A stretch of 49,176 nt of DNA from Chloroflexota bacterium (GCA_022821645.1 JAJEDE010000006.1:1-49176), one strand, 5' to 3'. Counted from the first letter of the stretch, positions 1 to 12,825 are shown. Notes: generated by a model from the sequence alone, not told the origin. Made by a program: numbers and translations.

Positions 1-1045
<1,045 letters not shown>

Positions 1046-1175
1046 TCGAGAGAACGTACAAGAAGTGAGGAGTGAGAGAAGAGTGCGGAGAAGAGGGAAG
1101 AGGACGGGGGCGGCTAACCATGATCGGTAGGGGTGGTGCGTAGAATCGCCGGACCGGGTTTTGGGGGGATTGACC

Positions 1176-2192
1176 GTGCGGACGTATGGGGTGGCGGTGC
1201 ATGGGGCCGGGTGGGTGGCGGCGGAGCATGTGCGGGCGTTTGCGGCGGATGCGCGGGCGCGGGTGGTGTCGATTTCGAGCCGGCGGGCTGAATCAGCCGA
1301 ACGGGTTGCCCGGGAAACGGGTCATGCGGACGCGCTGATCGAGACGGACCTGGACGCGGTGTTGAGCCGCGATGACGTGGACATCCTTGCGGTCTGCACG
1401 CCGCACGATCTGCATCCCGAGAACACGACTGCGGCGGCCAGGGCCGGGAAGCACGTGCTGATCGAGAAGCCGGCGGCGCTGGACCTGGCGAGTCTGCGGG
1501 CGATGCGCGACGCCGTGGAGGAAGCGGGCGTGCGAACGGTGGTGAGTTTTGTGTTGCGCTGGAATCCGCTGTTTGACGTGATTCGGGCGCAGCTGAGTAA
1601 CGGGGCGCTGGGGCGGCTGTTCATGGCCGAGGTGGATTACGTGCATGGGCTGGGTCCCTGGTACGCGCAGTACGAGTGGTCGCGGACGGCGGTGCAGGGG
1701 CGGTCGTCGTTCCTGAACGCAGGGTGTCACGCGGTGGACGCGCTGCGGTATTTCACGGACAGCGACATCGTGGAGGTGAGCGCGTATGCGGTTAGCGGCA
1801 GCGACCGGTTCGAGTATCCGGGGACCTCGGTGATGATTTGCAAGTTTGCGAACGGGGCGCTGGGCAAGGCGCTATCGAACCTGGACGACGCGGCGCCGTA
1901 CAAGTTCCGCATCTCGCTGTACGGCGACGAGGGGACGATGCTGGATAACCGGATATTCAGCCGGACGCTGCCGGGGCAGACGGACTACGCGGAGATTCCG
2001 ACGGTGCTGCCGGATAGCGGGGATGTCTCGCACCATCCGTTCCAGGGCGAGGTGTCGCACCTCTTGGACTGCATTGAGAGCGGTGAGGAGTCGCACGTGA
2101 GCCTGGCGAACTCGATGAATACGCATGAGGCGTGTATTGCGGCGGATATTTCGGCGGCGGAGGGGCGGGTGGTGGAGTTGCCGTTGCCGTAA
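1176..2192 (+). CDS. Gfo/Idh/MocA family oxidoreductase
   Basis: Predicted NAD(P)-dependent dehydrogenase of 338 residues acting on an unknown sugar, inositol or similar polyol. The N-terminal Rossmann fold has VAVHGAGWVAAEHV near the start, and HVLIEKPAAL carries the family's EKP motif with the catalytic Lys. NAGCHAVDALRY gives the C-terminal-domain His near residue 185. GTG at 1176 is chosen because a G-rich Shine-Dalgarno stretch lies 7 bases upstream; a TTG at 1161 would add five residues with no ribosome site. The gene stands alone, facing away from the IS110 element, and its last codons are part of a tandem duplication continuing into the spacer. The substrate cannot be assigned. Confidence 0.88.
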   Translation: MRTYGVAVHGAGWVAAEHVRAFAADARARVVSISSRRAESAERVARETGHADALIETDLDAVLSRDDVDILAVCTPHDLHPENTTAAARAGKHVLIEKPAALDLASLRAMRDAVEEAGVRTVVSFVLRWNPLFDVIRAQLSNGALGRLFMAEVDYVHGLGPWYAQYEWSRTAVQGRSSFLNAGCHAVDALRYFTDSDIVEVSAYAVSGSDRFEYPGTSVMICKFANGALGKALSNLDDAAPYKFRISLYGDEGTMLDNRIFSRTLPGQTDYAEIPTVLPDSGDVSHHPFQGEVSHLLDCIESGEESHVSLANSMNTHEACIAADISAAEGRVVELPLP

Positions 2193-2330
2193 GAGACGTC
2201 TTGGGTACCCCTGGGCTTGGGTGCCCGGAAGACCCTCACCCCAACCCTCTCCCACGGGGAGAGGGAGCAAGAGCTGCCGCTGCCGTAGGAGATATTGCAC
2301 AAGCTGGGCTTGGTTGCTCGGAAGAGGCTC
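2175..2330 (+). repeat. Imperfect tandem duplication spanning the 3' end of the dehydrogenase gene
   Basis: The block 2175-2237 recurs with changes at 2271-2330, an offset of 93-96 bases. The pairs are GAGTTGCCGTTGCCGTAAGAGA with GAGCTGCCGCTGCCGTAGGAGA (2175 and 2271), and CTGGGCTTGG followed by CCGGAAGA or TCGGAAGA (2211 and 2304). A third fragment, GGGCTTGGTTGCC, lies at 2381-2393. The first copy contains the stop codon of the upstream gene. Confidence 0.7.
2213..2274 (+). repeat. Dispersed intergenic palindromic repeat, copy 1
   Basis: It contains a perfect 9-bp inverted repeat, CCCTCTCCC (2245-2253) and GGGAGAGGG (2257-2265), with a 3-nt loop. It is flanked by CGGAAGACCCTCACCCC and AGCAAGAGC. 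The same unit occurs at 47418-47495 with a 24-base insertion. The hairpin lies downstream of the dehydrogenase stop and could also end transcription, although it has no T-tract. Confidence 0.75.
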
Positions 2331-2344
2331 ATGCGGAAGGGGAG

Positions 2345-2367
2345 AGGGGCGAGGGCAGAGAAGTGAG
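2345..2367. repeat. Purine-rich dispersed repeat, presumed unoccupied IS110 target type
   Basis: AGGGGCGAGGGCAGAG (2345-2360) is repeated exactly at 48903-48918, and AGAAGTGAG (2359-2367) recurs at 48944-48952 and at the outer flank of the IS110 element (1061-1069). Its possible role as target is discussed in the findings. Confidence 0.6.
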
Positions 2368-2529
2368 ATGGGGAGAAGAAGGGCTTGGTTGCCGCATCAG
2401 GCGGGGTGTGGTTCGACACGCCCCTTCGACGGACTACGGGGCGGCTCACCACGAACGGGTTGGGGTGGGTGCGCGGAAGACGGGTGAGTCACAGACCCAC
2501 CCCTACGCAAGATTGGGACGGGGGCGGGG

Positions 2530-3003
2530 TTAGCGGAGGAGGCGGGTGAGGAGGCGGGCGAGGAGGGAGGAGAGGCCGAGGGCGATGCCGAAGGCGATGG
2601 CGGCGCGGGTTCCGAAGAGGGCGCGGACGTTGCCGGAGACGTTGCCTCCCACGACGGCCAGGCTGAGGACGCGGTCGGCCTGGACGTTGCCGGCGACGAC
2701 CCAACTGGCGGCCACGTTCTCGAGCCGGGCGTTGCCGCTGACGTTGACGCCCATGGCGGCGTTGCGGACCTGGGTTCGACCAGAGGTGGCGCCGCCCACG
2801 GCGCTGCGAGTCACCTGCAACTGGTCGGTGCGGTTCATCAGCATGACGGAGCGGTCGGCTTGGACCTGCTGAGCGTGGGTGTGGCGCACGGTGGTGCGCT
2901 GGGAGACGACGCGGTCGGCGCGGACGGATCCCACGGCGGCTTCGGTGACTCGGACGACGTCGCCCTGGGCGTTGGGAACGACCGGAGCCTGTGATTCGGA
3001 CAT
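2530..3003 (-). CDS. Small repeat-type protein with C-terminal membrane anchor
   Basis: Not recognised as a named family. The 157 residues start at MSESQAPVV, ten bases after the larC stop, so it is probably last in the eno-larB-larC transcript. Residues 15-125 are rich in Val, Ala, Asn and polar residues, with recurring VxADR (SVRADRVV, QVQADRSV, NVQADRVL) and NVSGN motifs roughly one turn apart, suggesting a short beta-solenoid. There is no Cys. The final ~30 residues (AAIAFGIALGLSSLLARLLTR) form a hydrophobic then basic tail, probably a membrane anchor. A longer start at 3072 would overlap larC heavily and add only a proline-rich shadow sequence. A bactofilin-like or surface scaffold role is possible but is a guess. 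Confidence 0.6.
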   Translation of the reverse strand: MSESQAPVVPNAQGDVVRVTEAAVGSVRADRVVSQRTTVRHTHAQQVQADRSVMLMNRTDQLQVTRSAVGGATSGRTQVRNAAMGVNVSGNARLENVAASWVVAGNVQADRVLSLAVVGGNVSGNVRALFGTRAAIAFGIALGLSSLLARLLTRLLR

Positions 3004-3013
3004 CGCGGGAACC

Positions 3014-4206
3014 TTAATCTTCGGAGTCGGGACCGGGGGGCGCGGCGGCGCGTCCGGCGGCTCGAGCGGCATCGTACACGTCGCGCCAGGGGACGCCGCG
3101 TTCGGCGGCGATGCGGTGGCAGTCGGCGGCCTCGGGGGCGGCGTCGCGGAGCGCTCCGTGCAGATATGAGGCTTTGACGCGGACGTCGCCGAAGGGTGTC
3201 GCGACGCTGTAGCTGGCGCGTTGCAGCTTGGTTCGCCGGACCTGGTAGGTGCGGACGCCGAGGGTGGTGGTCTCGGTCAGGATCAAATCGATGAGCGCGC
3301 CGGCGGTGTCGTTGGAGCCGAGCGCGCAGAGTTGGATGGCCGGGCGGCCGCCTTTCATGACGATGGGGGAGGTCCAGACGTCGAGCGCGCCGGCGGCGAA
3401 GAGGCGGGCGGAGACGTACTGGTAGGCCTCGGGGTTCATGTCGTCGATGTTGGTTTCGATGACGGTTGCGGTGTCGGCCTGGTGCGACTGGACGGGCTGG
3501 CCGAGGGTTACGCGGAGGACGTTGGGGATGCTGAGGCGGGCGGTTCCGGCGCCGTAGCCGGTTTGGAGCACGCGCATGGGGGGCAGGGGGCCGTGGGCGT
3601 CGGCCGCGTGGGTGAGGACGGCGGCGCCGGTGGGGGTGAGGAGCTCGAACTTGACGTCGGACCCGTAGGCGACGGCGCCGCTGCCGGCCAGGAGTTGCGT
3701 GGTGGCCGGGGCGGGGACGGGGAGGCGTCCGTGGGCGGTCTCCACCCAGCCGCTGCCGGTGTTGATGGGGGAGACGACGACGCGGTCGATGCTTAGCAGG
3801 TCGAACGCAACTGCGGCCCCGACGACGTCCAGGATGGAGTCGGCTGCGCCGACCTCGTGGAACTCGACCTCGCTGACGCGGGTGCCGTGGACGTGGGCCT
3901 CGGCTTCGGCGAGGCGGCGGAAGACTTGGCGGGCACTGTGCTTGACGCCTGGTTCCAGGTCGGCGGCGGCGATGCGGGCGTCGATGTCGGGGTAGGGGTG
4001 GTGGTGGCCGCGGTCTTCAATTTCGAAGTCGACCAGGCGGGCGTCGATGAGGCCGCGACGGACTCGCTCGTCGCGGAGTTCCCAGGGGGGCAGGTCCAGC
4101 TTGCGGAGTTCGGCGAGGAGGCGGGTCTTGTCCAGACCGGCGTCGAGCAGCGCGCCGAGAATCATGTTGCCGCTGGCGCCGGCCAGGCAGTCGAAGTAGG
4201 CGGTGG

Positions 4207-4210
<4 letters not shown>
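3014..4210 (-). CDS. larC: Nickel pincer cofactor biosynthesis protein LarC
   Basis: LarC is the CTP-dependent nickel insertase that loads Ni into pyridinium-3,5-bisthiocarboxylic acid mononucleotide, the cofactor of lactate racemase (LarA) and related epimerases. The 398-residue protein begins AYFDCLAGASGNMILGAL, the family's N-terminal signature. It continues with HHHPYPDI, HEVGAADSILDVVG and ETNIDDMNPE, all hallmark LarC blocks. It is a single full-length frame with no internal frameshift; in some lactobacilli LarC is made by programmed frameshifting. Its ATG overlaps the larB stop (ATGA), so the two are translationally coupled. larE and larA are not in the window. Confidence 0.93.
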
Positions 4211-7247
<3,037 letters not shown>

Positions 7248-7303
7248 GTCGGGCAGCGTGCGCAGGCCGTGCGACCGGCGGTCAGCCGCGCCGAGACGGA
7301 GTC

Positions 7304-8905
7304 CTACCGCAGCGCGACGTTGATGCCCTGGCCGGCCTCGTCGATGGGAATGAAGGTGATCGCGTCGTGCAGCGGCTCGGGGATGCTGTCCAGGTCGTGC
7401 TCGTTCTGGCGCGGAAGGACGATGCGGCGGATACCGCTGCGATGGGCTGCGAGAATCTTGGCCTGAACACCCTGGGCTCGACGGACGTGTCCATGCGCCG
7501 TCATGCCACCTATGGCCAGGAACTCCGGGTCGGCGGCCCGATCCCGCATGAGGGAGACCATGGCGACTGTCGCGGCGAGGGCGAGGGAGCCTTCGTCGCC
7601 GGGCAGTTCGCTGGCGGGCAGCAGCAGGTCCGTGTCGAACTCTTCGAGCGACCGGGCGGACACGCCCAGATCGGAGAGTCGCGAGCGCACGTACGAGGGG
7701 ACGATCCGGTAGCGGGCGGTCAGGTCCGCGCCCGCCGTATCCAGAATTCGAATCTGCCCAGAGCCAGGCATTTGCACGGCTTCAACGTGGCCGAGCACTC
7801 CACCGCTGCGCCGCACGACGGCAGCGGCGGTCTGGCCCGGCGTTTCGCGGCGGCGGCGATCAACGCGCAGTCGCGTTGGCCGCCCAATGGTGGCGCCAAA
7901 ATCTTCGATGGCAATGTCGAGCGGTCCGTCGTCACCGCGCAAGGCTCGATTACTCAACGCGCGTCGAACGACCTGACGGAGCAACCCGTCGAGTTCGTCC
8001 ACCCCCGGCTCGACCGTGTAGCTGCGGACGAGCGCGGACAGCGCGTCTTCCTCGATGGTGACGTTGTCCAGCGGCACGTTGTATTCGTCAAGCACGGCCG
8101 GCGCCAGCGAGTCACGTGCGATGGCGATCTTGTCATCGTCCACGTACCCGGGCAGCTCGACGATATCCAGACGGCCGCGTTCATGCGGCGGGATGTCCGG
8201 CAGCCAGCGCGCGGTTGCGACAACCAGGACGCGCGAGAGATCGAACGGGACATCAAAGAAGCGATCGCGAAACTGGCGTCGCGTGAAAGCGTCGGTCAGG
8301 GCATTGAGCAGGGACGCTCGAGAAGCTGACCAATTCCCGCTTGTCGTGTCACTCCGGGTACCGGCGGCAGGCCGGCCTCCCCCAACGGCGTCGAGTTCCT
8401 CGAGAACCAGGACAAATTCGGTTTGGCCGAGCCGCTCGACGGCACCCATTATCTCGCCTGGGGCGTGCACACTTCCGAACAGCTCGTCGGGAGACCCCAG
8501 GCGATCAAGCCGGATCGTGGCCCAGGGCAGCCCGAGTTCCTCGGCGATCTGCCGGGCGATGTACGACTTACCGACGCCGGGGGGACCGACCAGGCAGAGC
8601 AGCGCGCGGGGGCCGCTCGTGTCCGGCTCAGCCGCGAGCTGGTGCTCGCGCACGACCAGGTGGTCGCAAATTAGGTCGGCGACCGGCTCGGAAATTGCGA
8701 GATCTTCGACGAGGTCGGCGTGCAGGACCGCAAACCGCGGACGATCAGCGCTGTCCGCAGCCCAAGGCAGGCGCAACGTGCGCGCAATTCGATCCTCCGA
8801 GTCAAGGCTCCCGTCGAGCTGGTCCAGGCGGCGACGCAGGACATCGCCGACGGCGTCCGGCACCGGCGTTGTTTCAAGCTGGGATGCGAGTTCGGTGGTG
8901 TTCAC
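7304..8905 (-). CDS. Short Lon-family (S16) protease with divergent ATPase motifs
   Basis: This 533-residue protein has about 95 N-terminal residues, an AAA+ module (about 96-330) and a Lon protease domain (about 350-533). It lacks the ~300-residue N-terminal substrate domain of classical Lon (~780 residues). The protease dyad is intact: Ser440 (GDEGSLALA) and Lys483 (GVQAKILAAH) are 43 residues apart, exactly as Ser679/Lys722 in E. coli Lon. Walker A (GPPGVGKS, 107-114) is normal. Walker B reads LVLEELD, with Glu for the usual Asp; the sensor-1 region reads ATAR where Lon has ATSN; and the sensor-2 region reads EPGVDELDG where Lon has REAGVRGLE. ATP hydrolysis may therefore be weak or altered. 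It stands alone, convergent with the SMP-30 gene. Lon-like peptidases of other subfamilies also lack the N-domain. Confidence 0.85.
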   Translation of the reverse strand: MNTTELASQLETTPVPDAVGDVLRRRLDQLDGSLDSEDRIARTLRLPWAADSADRPRFAVLHADLVEDLAISEPVADLICDHLVVREHQLAAEPDTSGPRALLCLVGPPGVGKSYIARQIAEELGLPWATIRLDRLGSPDELFGSVHAPGEIMGAVERLGQTEFVLVLEELDAVGGGRPAAGTRSDTTSGNWSASRASLLNALTDAFTRRQFRDRFFDVPFDLSRVLVVATARWLPDIPPHERGRLDIVELPGYVDDDKIAIARDSLAPAVLDEYNVPLDNVTIEEDALSALVRSYTVEPGVDELDGLLRQVVRRALSNRALRGDDGPLDIAIEDFGATIGRPTRLRVDRRRRETPGQTAAAVVRRSGGVLGHVEAVQMPGSGQIRILDTAGADLTARYRIVPSYVRSRLSDLGVSARSLEEFDTDLLLPASELPGDEGSLALAATVAMVSLMRDRAADPEFLAIGGMTAHGHVRRAQGVQAKILAAHRSGIRRIVLPRQNEHDLDSIPEPLHDAITFIPIDEAGQGINVALR

Positions 8906-9059
8906 GGGAATACCGGGACGAGGGCGTATCCGATCATAGCGTTGCGGTGGGCCTTGCGGTCAGTAGTGAAACTTGCAGGACGCCGGTCTTTAGCGTTGAC
9001 CTGGCTGCCCTGCGGCGCGATGCTTGAGTGTCGAACGAACTGCCGATTGGTGCCAAACG

Positions 9060-9401
9060 ATGGGTCTGCCTGGATCGCCTGACTTCGACGTTGATATTCA
9101 CAAGGCGAAGGAGATGATCGAAAACGGTGAGGTGGACGTGGTGGACGTCCGCACCCAGTTTCACGCGCCGGCCATGCCGGGCGCGGATTACGTGCCGCTG
9201 GACGACATCCTGGCGCGCCCCGCCGAGGTCATCCCGTCCGGAAAACCCCTGCTGTTCATCTGCAACGTTGGGCAGACCAGCGCGGTTGCCACGCAGATGG
9301 CGCGGGCGTTGAACGTTGCGGATGCGTACAACATGGCCGGCGGGATGACCGAGTGGGCCGAGGCCGGCTACGAAACCGAGGAACCGCCCGCCGGGCACTA
9401 A
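9060..9401 (+). CDS. Rhodanese-like domain protein
   Basis: A single rhodanese domain of about 113 residues, likely a persulfide carrier. VDVVDVRTQ is the CH2A-like strand. The active-site loop is FICNVGQTSAVATQMA, with the expected Cys but QT in place of the usual basic-rich loop ending in RS; AGGMTEWAEAGY is the C-terminal hallmark. I take ATG at 9060. A TTG at 9024 would add 12 residues and cannot be excluded, and neither has a clear ribosome site. The gene lies 30 bases before a MoeB/ThiF-like E1 enzyme, a common pairing in sulfur transfer to thiocarboxylated carrier proteins. Confidence 0.85.
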   Translation: MGLPGSPDFDVDIHKAKEMIENGEVDVVDVRTQFHAPAMPGADYVPLDDILARPAEVIPSGKPLLFICNVGQTSAVATQMARALNVADAYNMAGGMTEWAEAGYETEEPPAGH

Positions 9402-9431
9402 GCGCCGGCACTACCTGGAAGGCCCTTAATC

Positions 9432-10268
9432 GTGTTCACCGTCGAGCAAGTTCAACGCTACAGCCGCCACATGCTGCTGCCCGAGGTCGGGGCGGCAGGG
9501 CAGGCGAAGATTCTCGATGCCAAAGTGCTGGTGGTCGGCGCGGGCGGCCTTGGCTCCCCGGTGCTCTACTACCTGGCCGCGGCCGGCGTCGGCACGCTGG
9601 GCGTGGTGGACTTTGACACCGTGGACCGTTCAAACCTGCAGCGGCAGATCCTGCACCGCGACGATCGTGTCGGGATGCCCAAGACGGCGTCGGCGGAAGC
9701 AACGTTGACCGGACTGAATCCGGACGTAACCGTTGTGCGCCATGACGAGCCGCTGACTTCCGACAACGCGCTCGAAATCCTCGAGCAGTACGACATCGTG
9801 GTCAACGGCTGCGACAACTTCCCAACGCGATATCTCGTGAACGACGCCGCCTACTTCCTGGGTAAGCCGCTGGTGGACGGGAGCGTGATGCGCTTTGAGG
9901 GCATGGCGACCGTGTTCGAGCCCGGCACGGGCTGCTACCGCTGCCTCTACCCGACACCGCCGCCGCCGGAGATGGCGCCCAGTTGCGCCGAGGCCGGCGT
10001 GCTCGGCGTTCTGCCGGGCCTGATCGGGCTGATCCAGGCCAACGAAGTTCTCAAGCTGATCGGGGGGGTAGGGACGGCCCTGACCGGGCGGCTGTTGCTG
10101 CTTGACGCCCTGGAGATGGAGTTTCGAGAGTTGAAACTTCGCCGCGATCCAGAGTGCCCGGTCTGCGGCGACTACCCGACGATCACCGAGTTGATCGACT
10201 ACGAAGAGTTTTGCGGCTTCGCCGGTGGCGACGCGGCCCCGGCCGCGATGGAGACGGTGGCCGTTTAG
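9432..10268 (+). CDS. ThiF/MoeB/HesA family adenylyltransferase
   Basis: An E1-like enzyme that adenylates the C-terminal Gly of a ubiquitin-like sulfur carrier (MoaD, ThiS or similar). The 278 residues show RYSRHMLLPEVG at the N-terminus, the ATP-binding VVGAGGLGSP, DFDTVDRSNLQRQ with the catalytic Arg, and GCDNFPTRYLVND. Two zinc-binding pairs are present, CYRC and CPVC. It starts at GTG 9432. The rhodanese upstream could supply sulfur, together forming a carrier-activation module, but no MoaD or ThiS gene is next to it, so the specific pathway (molybdopterin, thiamine, cysteine) is undecided. Confidence 0.92.
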   Translation: MFTVEQVQRYSRHMLLPEVGAAGQAKILDAKVLVVGAGGLGSPVLYYLAAAGVGTLGVVDFDTVDRSNLQRQILHRDDRVGMPKTASAEATLTGLNPDVTVVRHDEPLTSDNALEILEQYDIVVNGCDNFPTRYLVNDAAYFLGKPLVDGSVMRFEGMATVFEPGTGCYRCLYPTPPPPEMAPSCAEAGVLGVLPGLIGLIQANEVLKLIGGVGTALTGRLLLLDALEMEFRELKLRRDPECPVCGDYPTITELIDYEEFCGFAGGDAAPAAMETVAV

Positions 10269-10296
10269 GAACGAATCACGGCGTGATTGCCTGTGA

Positions 10297-12825
10297 GTGA
10301 ACAGGCCGGCTCGGCCTGGCCGGGCCGGGTGCGATTGGCTGAACATTCGCTTGGAGCGAGGTAGGCAGCGGTTCCAGGCGTATGCTGGGAGCGCCCGCCG
10401 TCACGAGGGCAGACCGCTGGCTCGATCGCCCAGGCGCACGCGTCGCCAGAGCCTCGGCGAATGGCTCGCCGCGGAGAATCGTCGTCGGGGCGGCCTGGCG
10501 CGTATCTGGCCGCGGCGAGCAAGCTATCTCGCGGTCGGGGTAACGCTATGGGTCGCGGCGCTCGTACTGGCCACCACAGTTGCGATGCAGCCGTTCGAGC
10601 ACGGGGCGACGGCCGTACCGGCCGAGCCCGGTCAGTGGCTGATCGAGAGCGTGACGCCCGGTGGGCCCGCCTGGCGCGCAGGGCTTAGCGCCGGCGACGT
10701 GGTTGCCTGGGATGGGCCTTCGGGGGAACCGATTGGGCGGCCCGTTGAGCTGAGCACCGAGATCGGCGGGGGGGCGCTTGCCGATCCAGAGACCGGCTCT
10801 ACGATCCCGATTCCAGGTCTCGATCCGGCCATGCGCGCTACCACGTTGGCGCTGGCGACGACCTTTGCGGCGGGTGGAGCGGTTGTCGCCCTCTACGGAC
10901 GGCGCCGAGTGCTGCGGTCGGCCACCGCCGCCATGTTTACCGTGGCCATTGCCCTTGCGCTGGGCTCCGTGGCCCCAGACGCCGAAGGCGCGCTGACGCT
11001 GCTGGTCTTTGCGGCGACTGGCGCGACGGGCGTGGCCTTGCTGTGGTTTGCGGCTGTCTGTCCGATACGTGGACCGGCGTTCATCGTCCCGTACGTTCCG
11101 GCCCTGGCGGTTACAGCCCTGGCAGGACCGGTCGCGGTGCTGGTGGCGTCATACCAGGGCCGGCCGGAGCTGTATAACGCGGCCTGGGTCACGCTGGCGC
11201 TGCTTCCGGCGCTTGGGCTTACGGCGCTTCTCTCCAAATGCCTAGTCACGCTCCTGGATATCACGTTTCCCCGTGACCGGCGTGTGGCGCGCGCATTGCT
11301 GGCGACGTTTCTGACCGCCGCGCTGCCGCCTACCGCGCTTTCGCTTGTGCCCGCGGTCGTCAGCGGCGCTGAGATCCTTCCCTATTCGGTCTCCCTGCTG
11401 GCCATCGCGGCAACCGCGCTGGGGACCGTCCACGTAGCCGTGCCGACCTGGCGCATTCGGTTCCAGCGGGTGCTTCGAACACTTTTCCTGCACGGCGCGG
11501 CCTGGATTCTGCTGTTTACGTTCTACGCGCTGCTGGTCGGCGTGATCGGTCGCTACCTGACGGATCGCGCCGGGGCGTTGCCGGTTATGTGGACGCTGGC
11601 GGCGGCGCTGGTTGGCATCGGCGTGACGATGCCCTTTGCGCGCTGGCTGGTACTTCGAGCGCTTTCGGGCTGGGTGTACCAGGACAGCTACGACACGCAG
11701 CGGGTGATGCGAACGGCCAGCGCCGCGCTGGCCGCGACGACTTCCGTCGAGCAGCTGGCCGAGTCAGTGTTGACTCCGGTGCGCCGCGCGATCGGCCTGG
11801 ACTGGATCGCCGTCACGCGCGCGGTCCGTCCATACGACCCGGCCGCCATCTCCTTCAACAGCCTGGCGCCGACGCCCGACGACGCCCAGGTCCGATCGGC
11901 CGTGGTCGCGGCGGGAGGCGAGGGACGCTCGGCAATTGCCGCCGTCGTCGTGCCGTGCATGATCGATGACTCGGTGGCAGCCTATGTGGTTGCCTCGATC
12001 CGCGAAGAGTCGTTTGGCCTTAGCCAGGCCGACACCGACTTGCTGGACGCGTTGGCCAGCCAACTGGCCAGCTTCATGGTGCGCGTGGATCTGTGGGGCC
12101 AGTTACAGGACCGTCTACGAGAACTCGACGAGAGCGCGCAGCGCCTGCAGGACAGTCAACAGACGCTGAGCGACCTGTACGAACAGGTCAATGGGCTGTT
12201 GGAGGCGGAGCGGCAACGAATTTCGCGCGACCTGCATGACGAGCCGCTGCAGAAGCTGGTGCTCCTCCAACGCGCGTTGCGCTCGGCCGCGCCCGGGCCC
12301 TACCGCAGCCGCGACGCGCTGCTGCGATTGGTGGATACGGCCGCAGGCGACCTGCGTGAGATCTGCGAACGTCTGCGACCGCCGGTCCTGGACGACCTGG
12401 GACTGGAAGCGGCGTTGCGCTGGCTGGTGGACGAGGCGGGGCGCGCCGCGCCTTTCACTATTGATCTCCAGTTCGACGGCACCCCCGACGTTCGGCGACC
12501 GGATAGCGACGTAGAGACACATATCTACCGCGCGGCCCAGGAGGCGCTGAACAATGCCCTTCGGCATTCGCAGGCATCTCGTGTTCGGATTCGACTCACG
12601 TGCGCGGCTGACGCGATTCGACTATCGGTTCAGGACGACGGCTGTGGCTTCCCGGCCTCGTCGGATCTGTCCGCCTACGCAGCCGTGGGGCATCTGGGTC
12701 TTGCCGGCCTGCAGGAGCGGTTCAGCCGCCTGGGCGGCCGCTTGCACGTGGACTCCCGACCCGGCGGGCCGACCATCCTGACGGTGGAGGCGCCGTTACA
12801 TCCGGCGGGAGTTTCTCGCCCGTGA
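10297..12825 (+). CDS. Membrane histidine kinase with PDZ and GAF domains (NarL-type system)
   Basis: An 842-residue sensor kinase. A basic N-terminus (1-72) precedes a membrane segment (about 73-93). Next comes a PDZ-like segment (about 105-150, WLIESVTPGGPAWRAGLSAGDVV) predicted outside, then a run of about eight hydrophobic helices (165-395). A GAF-like region (about 455-590), a coiled coil (595-630) and HisKA_3 follow, with His647 in RDLHDEPLQK. HATPase_c has its N box at about 748 (EALNNALRHS), then DDGCGFP (~780) and GLAGLQERF. The stop overlaps the regulator start (GTGA), so the pair is co-translated. The PDZ next to the membrane resembles sensors of envelope or peptide stress, but the ligand is unknown. 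The GTG start at 10297 is the first available, and the true start may be slightly downstream. Confidence 0.9.
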   Translation: MNRPARPGRAGCDWLNIRLERGRQRFQAYAGSARRHEGRPLARSPRRTRRQSLGEWLAAENRRRGGLARIWPRRASYLAVGVTLWVAALVLATTVAMQPFEHGATAVPAEPGQWLIESVTPGGPAWRAGLSAGDVVAWDGPSGEPIGRPVELSTEIGGGALADPETGSTIPIPGLDPAMRATTLALATTFAAGGAVVALYGRRRVLRSATAAMFTVAIALALGSVAPDAEGALTLLVFAATGATGVALLWFAAVCPIRGPAFIVPYVPALAVTALAGPVAVLVASYQGRPELYNAAWVTLALLPALGLTALLSKCLVTLLDITFPRDRRVARALLATFLTAALPPTALSLVPAVVSGAEILPYSVSLLAIAATALGTVHVAVPTWRIRFQRVLRTLFLHGAAWILLFTFYALLVGVIGRYLTDRAGALPVMWTLAAALVGIGVTMPFARWLVLRALSGWVYQDSYDTQRVMRTASAALAATTSVEQLAESVLTPVRRAIGLDWIAVTRAVRPYDPAAISFNSLAPTPDDAQVRSAVVAAGGEGRSAIAAVVVPCMIDDSVAAYVVASIREESFGLSQADTDLLDALASQLASFMVRVDLWGQLQDRLRELDESAQRLQDSQQTLSDLYEQVNGLLEAERQRISRDLHDEPLQKLVLLQRALRSAAPGPYRSRDALLRLVDTAAGDLREICERLRPPVLDDLGLEAALRWLVDEAGRAAPFTIDLQFDGTPDVRRPDSDVETHIYRAAQEALNNALRHSQASRVRIRLTCAADAIRLSVQDDGCGFPASSDLSAYAAVGHLGLAGLQERFSRLGGRLHVDSRPGGPTILTVEAPLHPAGVSRP

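Larger units (their letters stand above)
2193..2529. other. Repeat-rich spacer without a credible gene
   Basis: 337 bases between two convergent genes. They hold the tandem duplication, the palindromic repeat, the purine-rich repeat (2345-2367) and a REP-like stretch near 2417-2460 (ACGCCCCTTCGAC ... CACGAACGGG). Open frames here are short and of repeat composition, and I see no coding signal. Confidence 0.6.

Noticed and set aside
2193..2529. CRISPR-like array
   Set aside because: The repeats are few, imperfect and unevenly spaced, and no cas genes are nearby.
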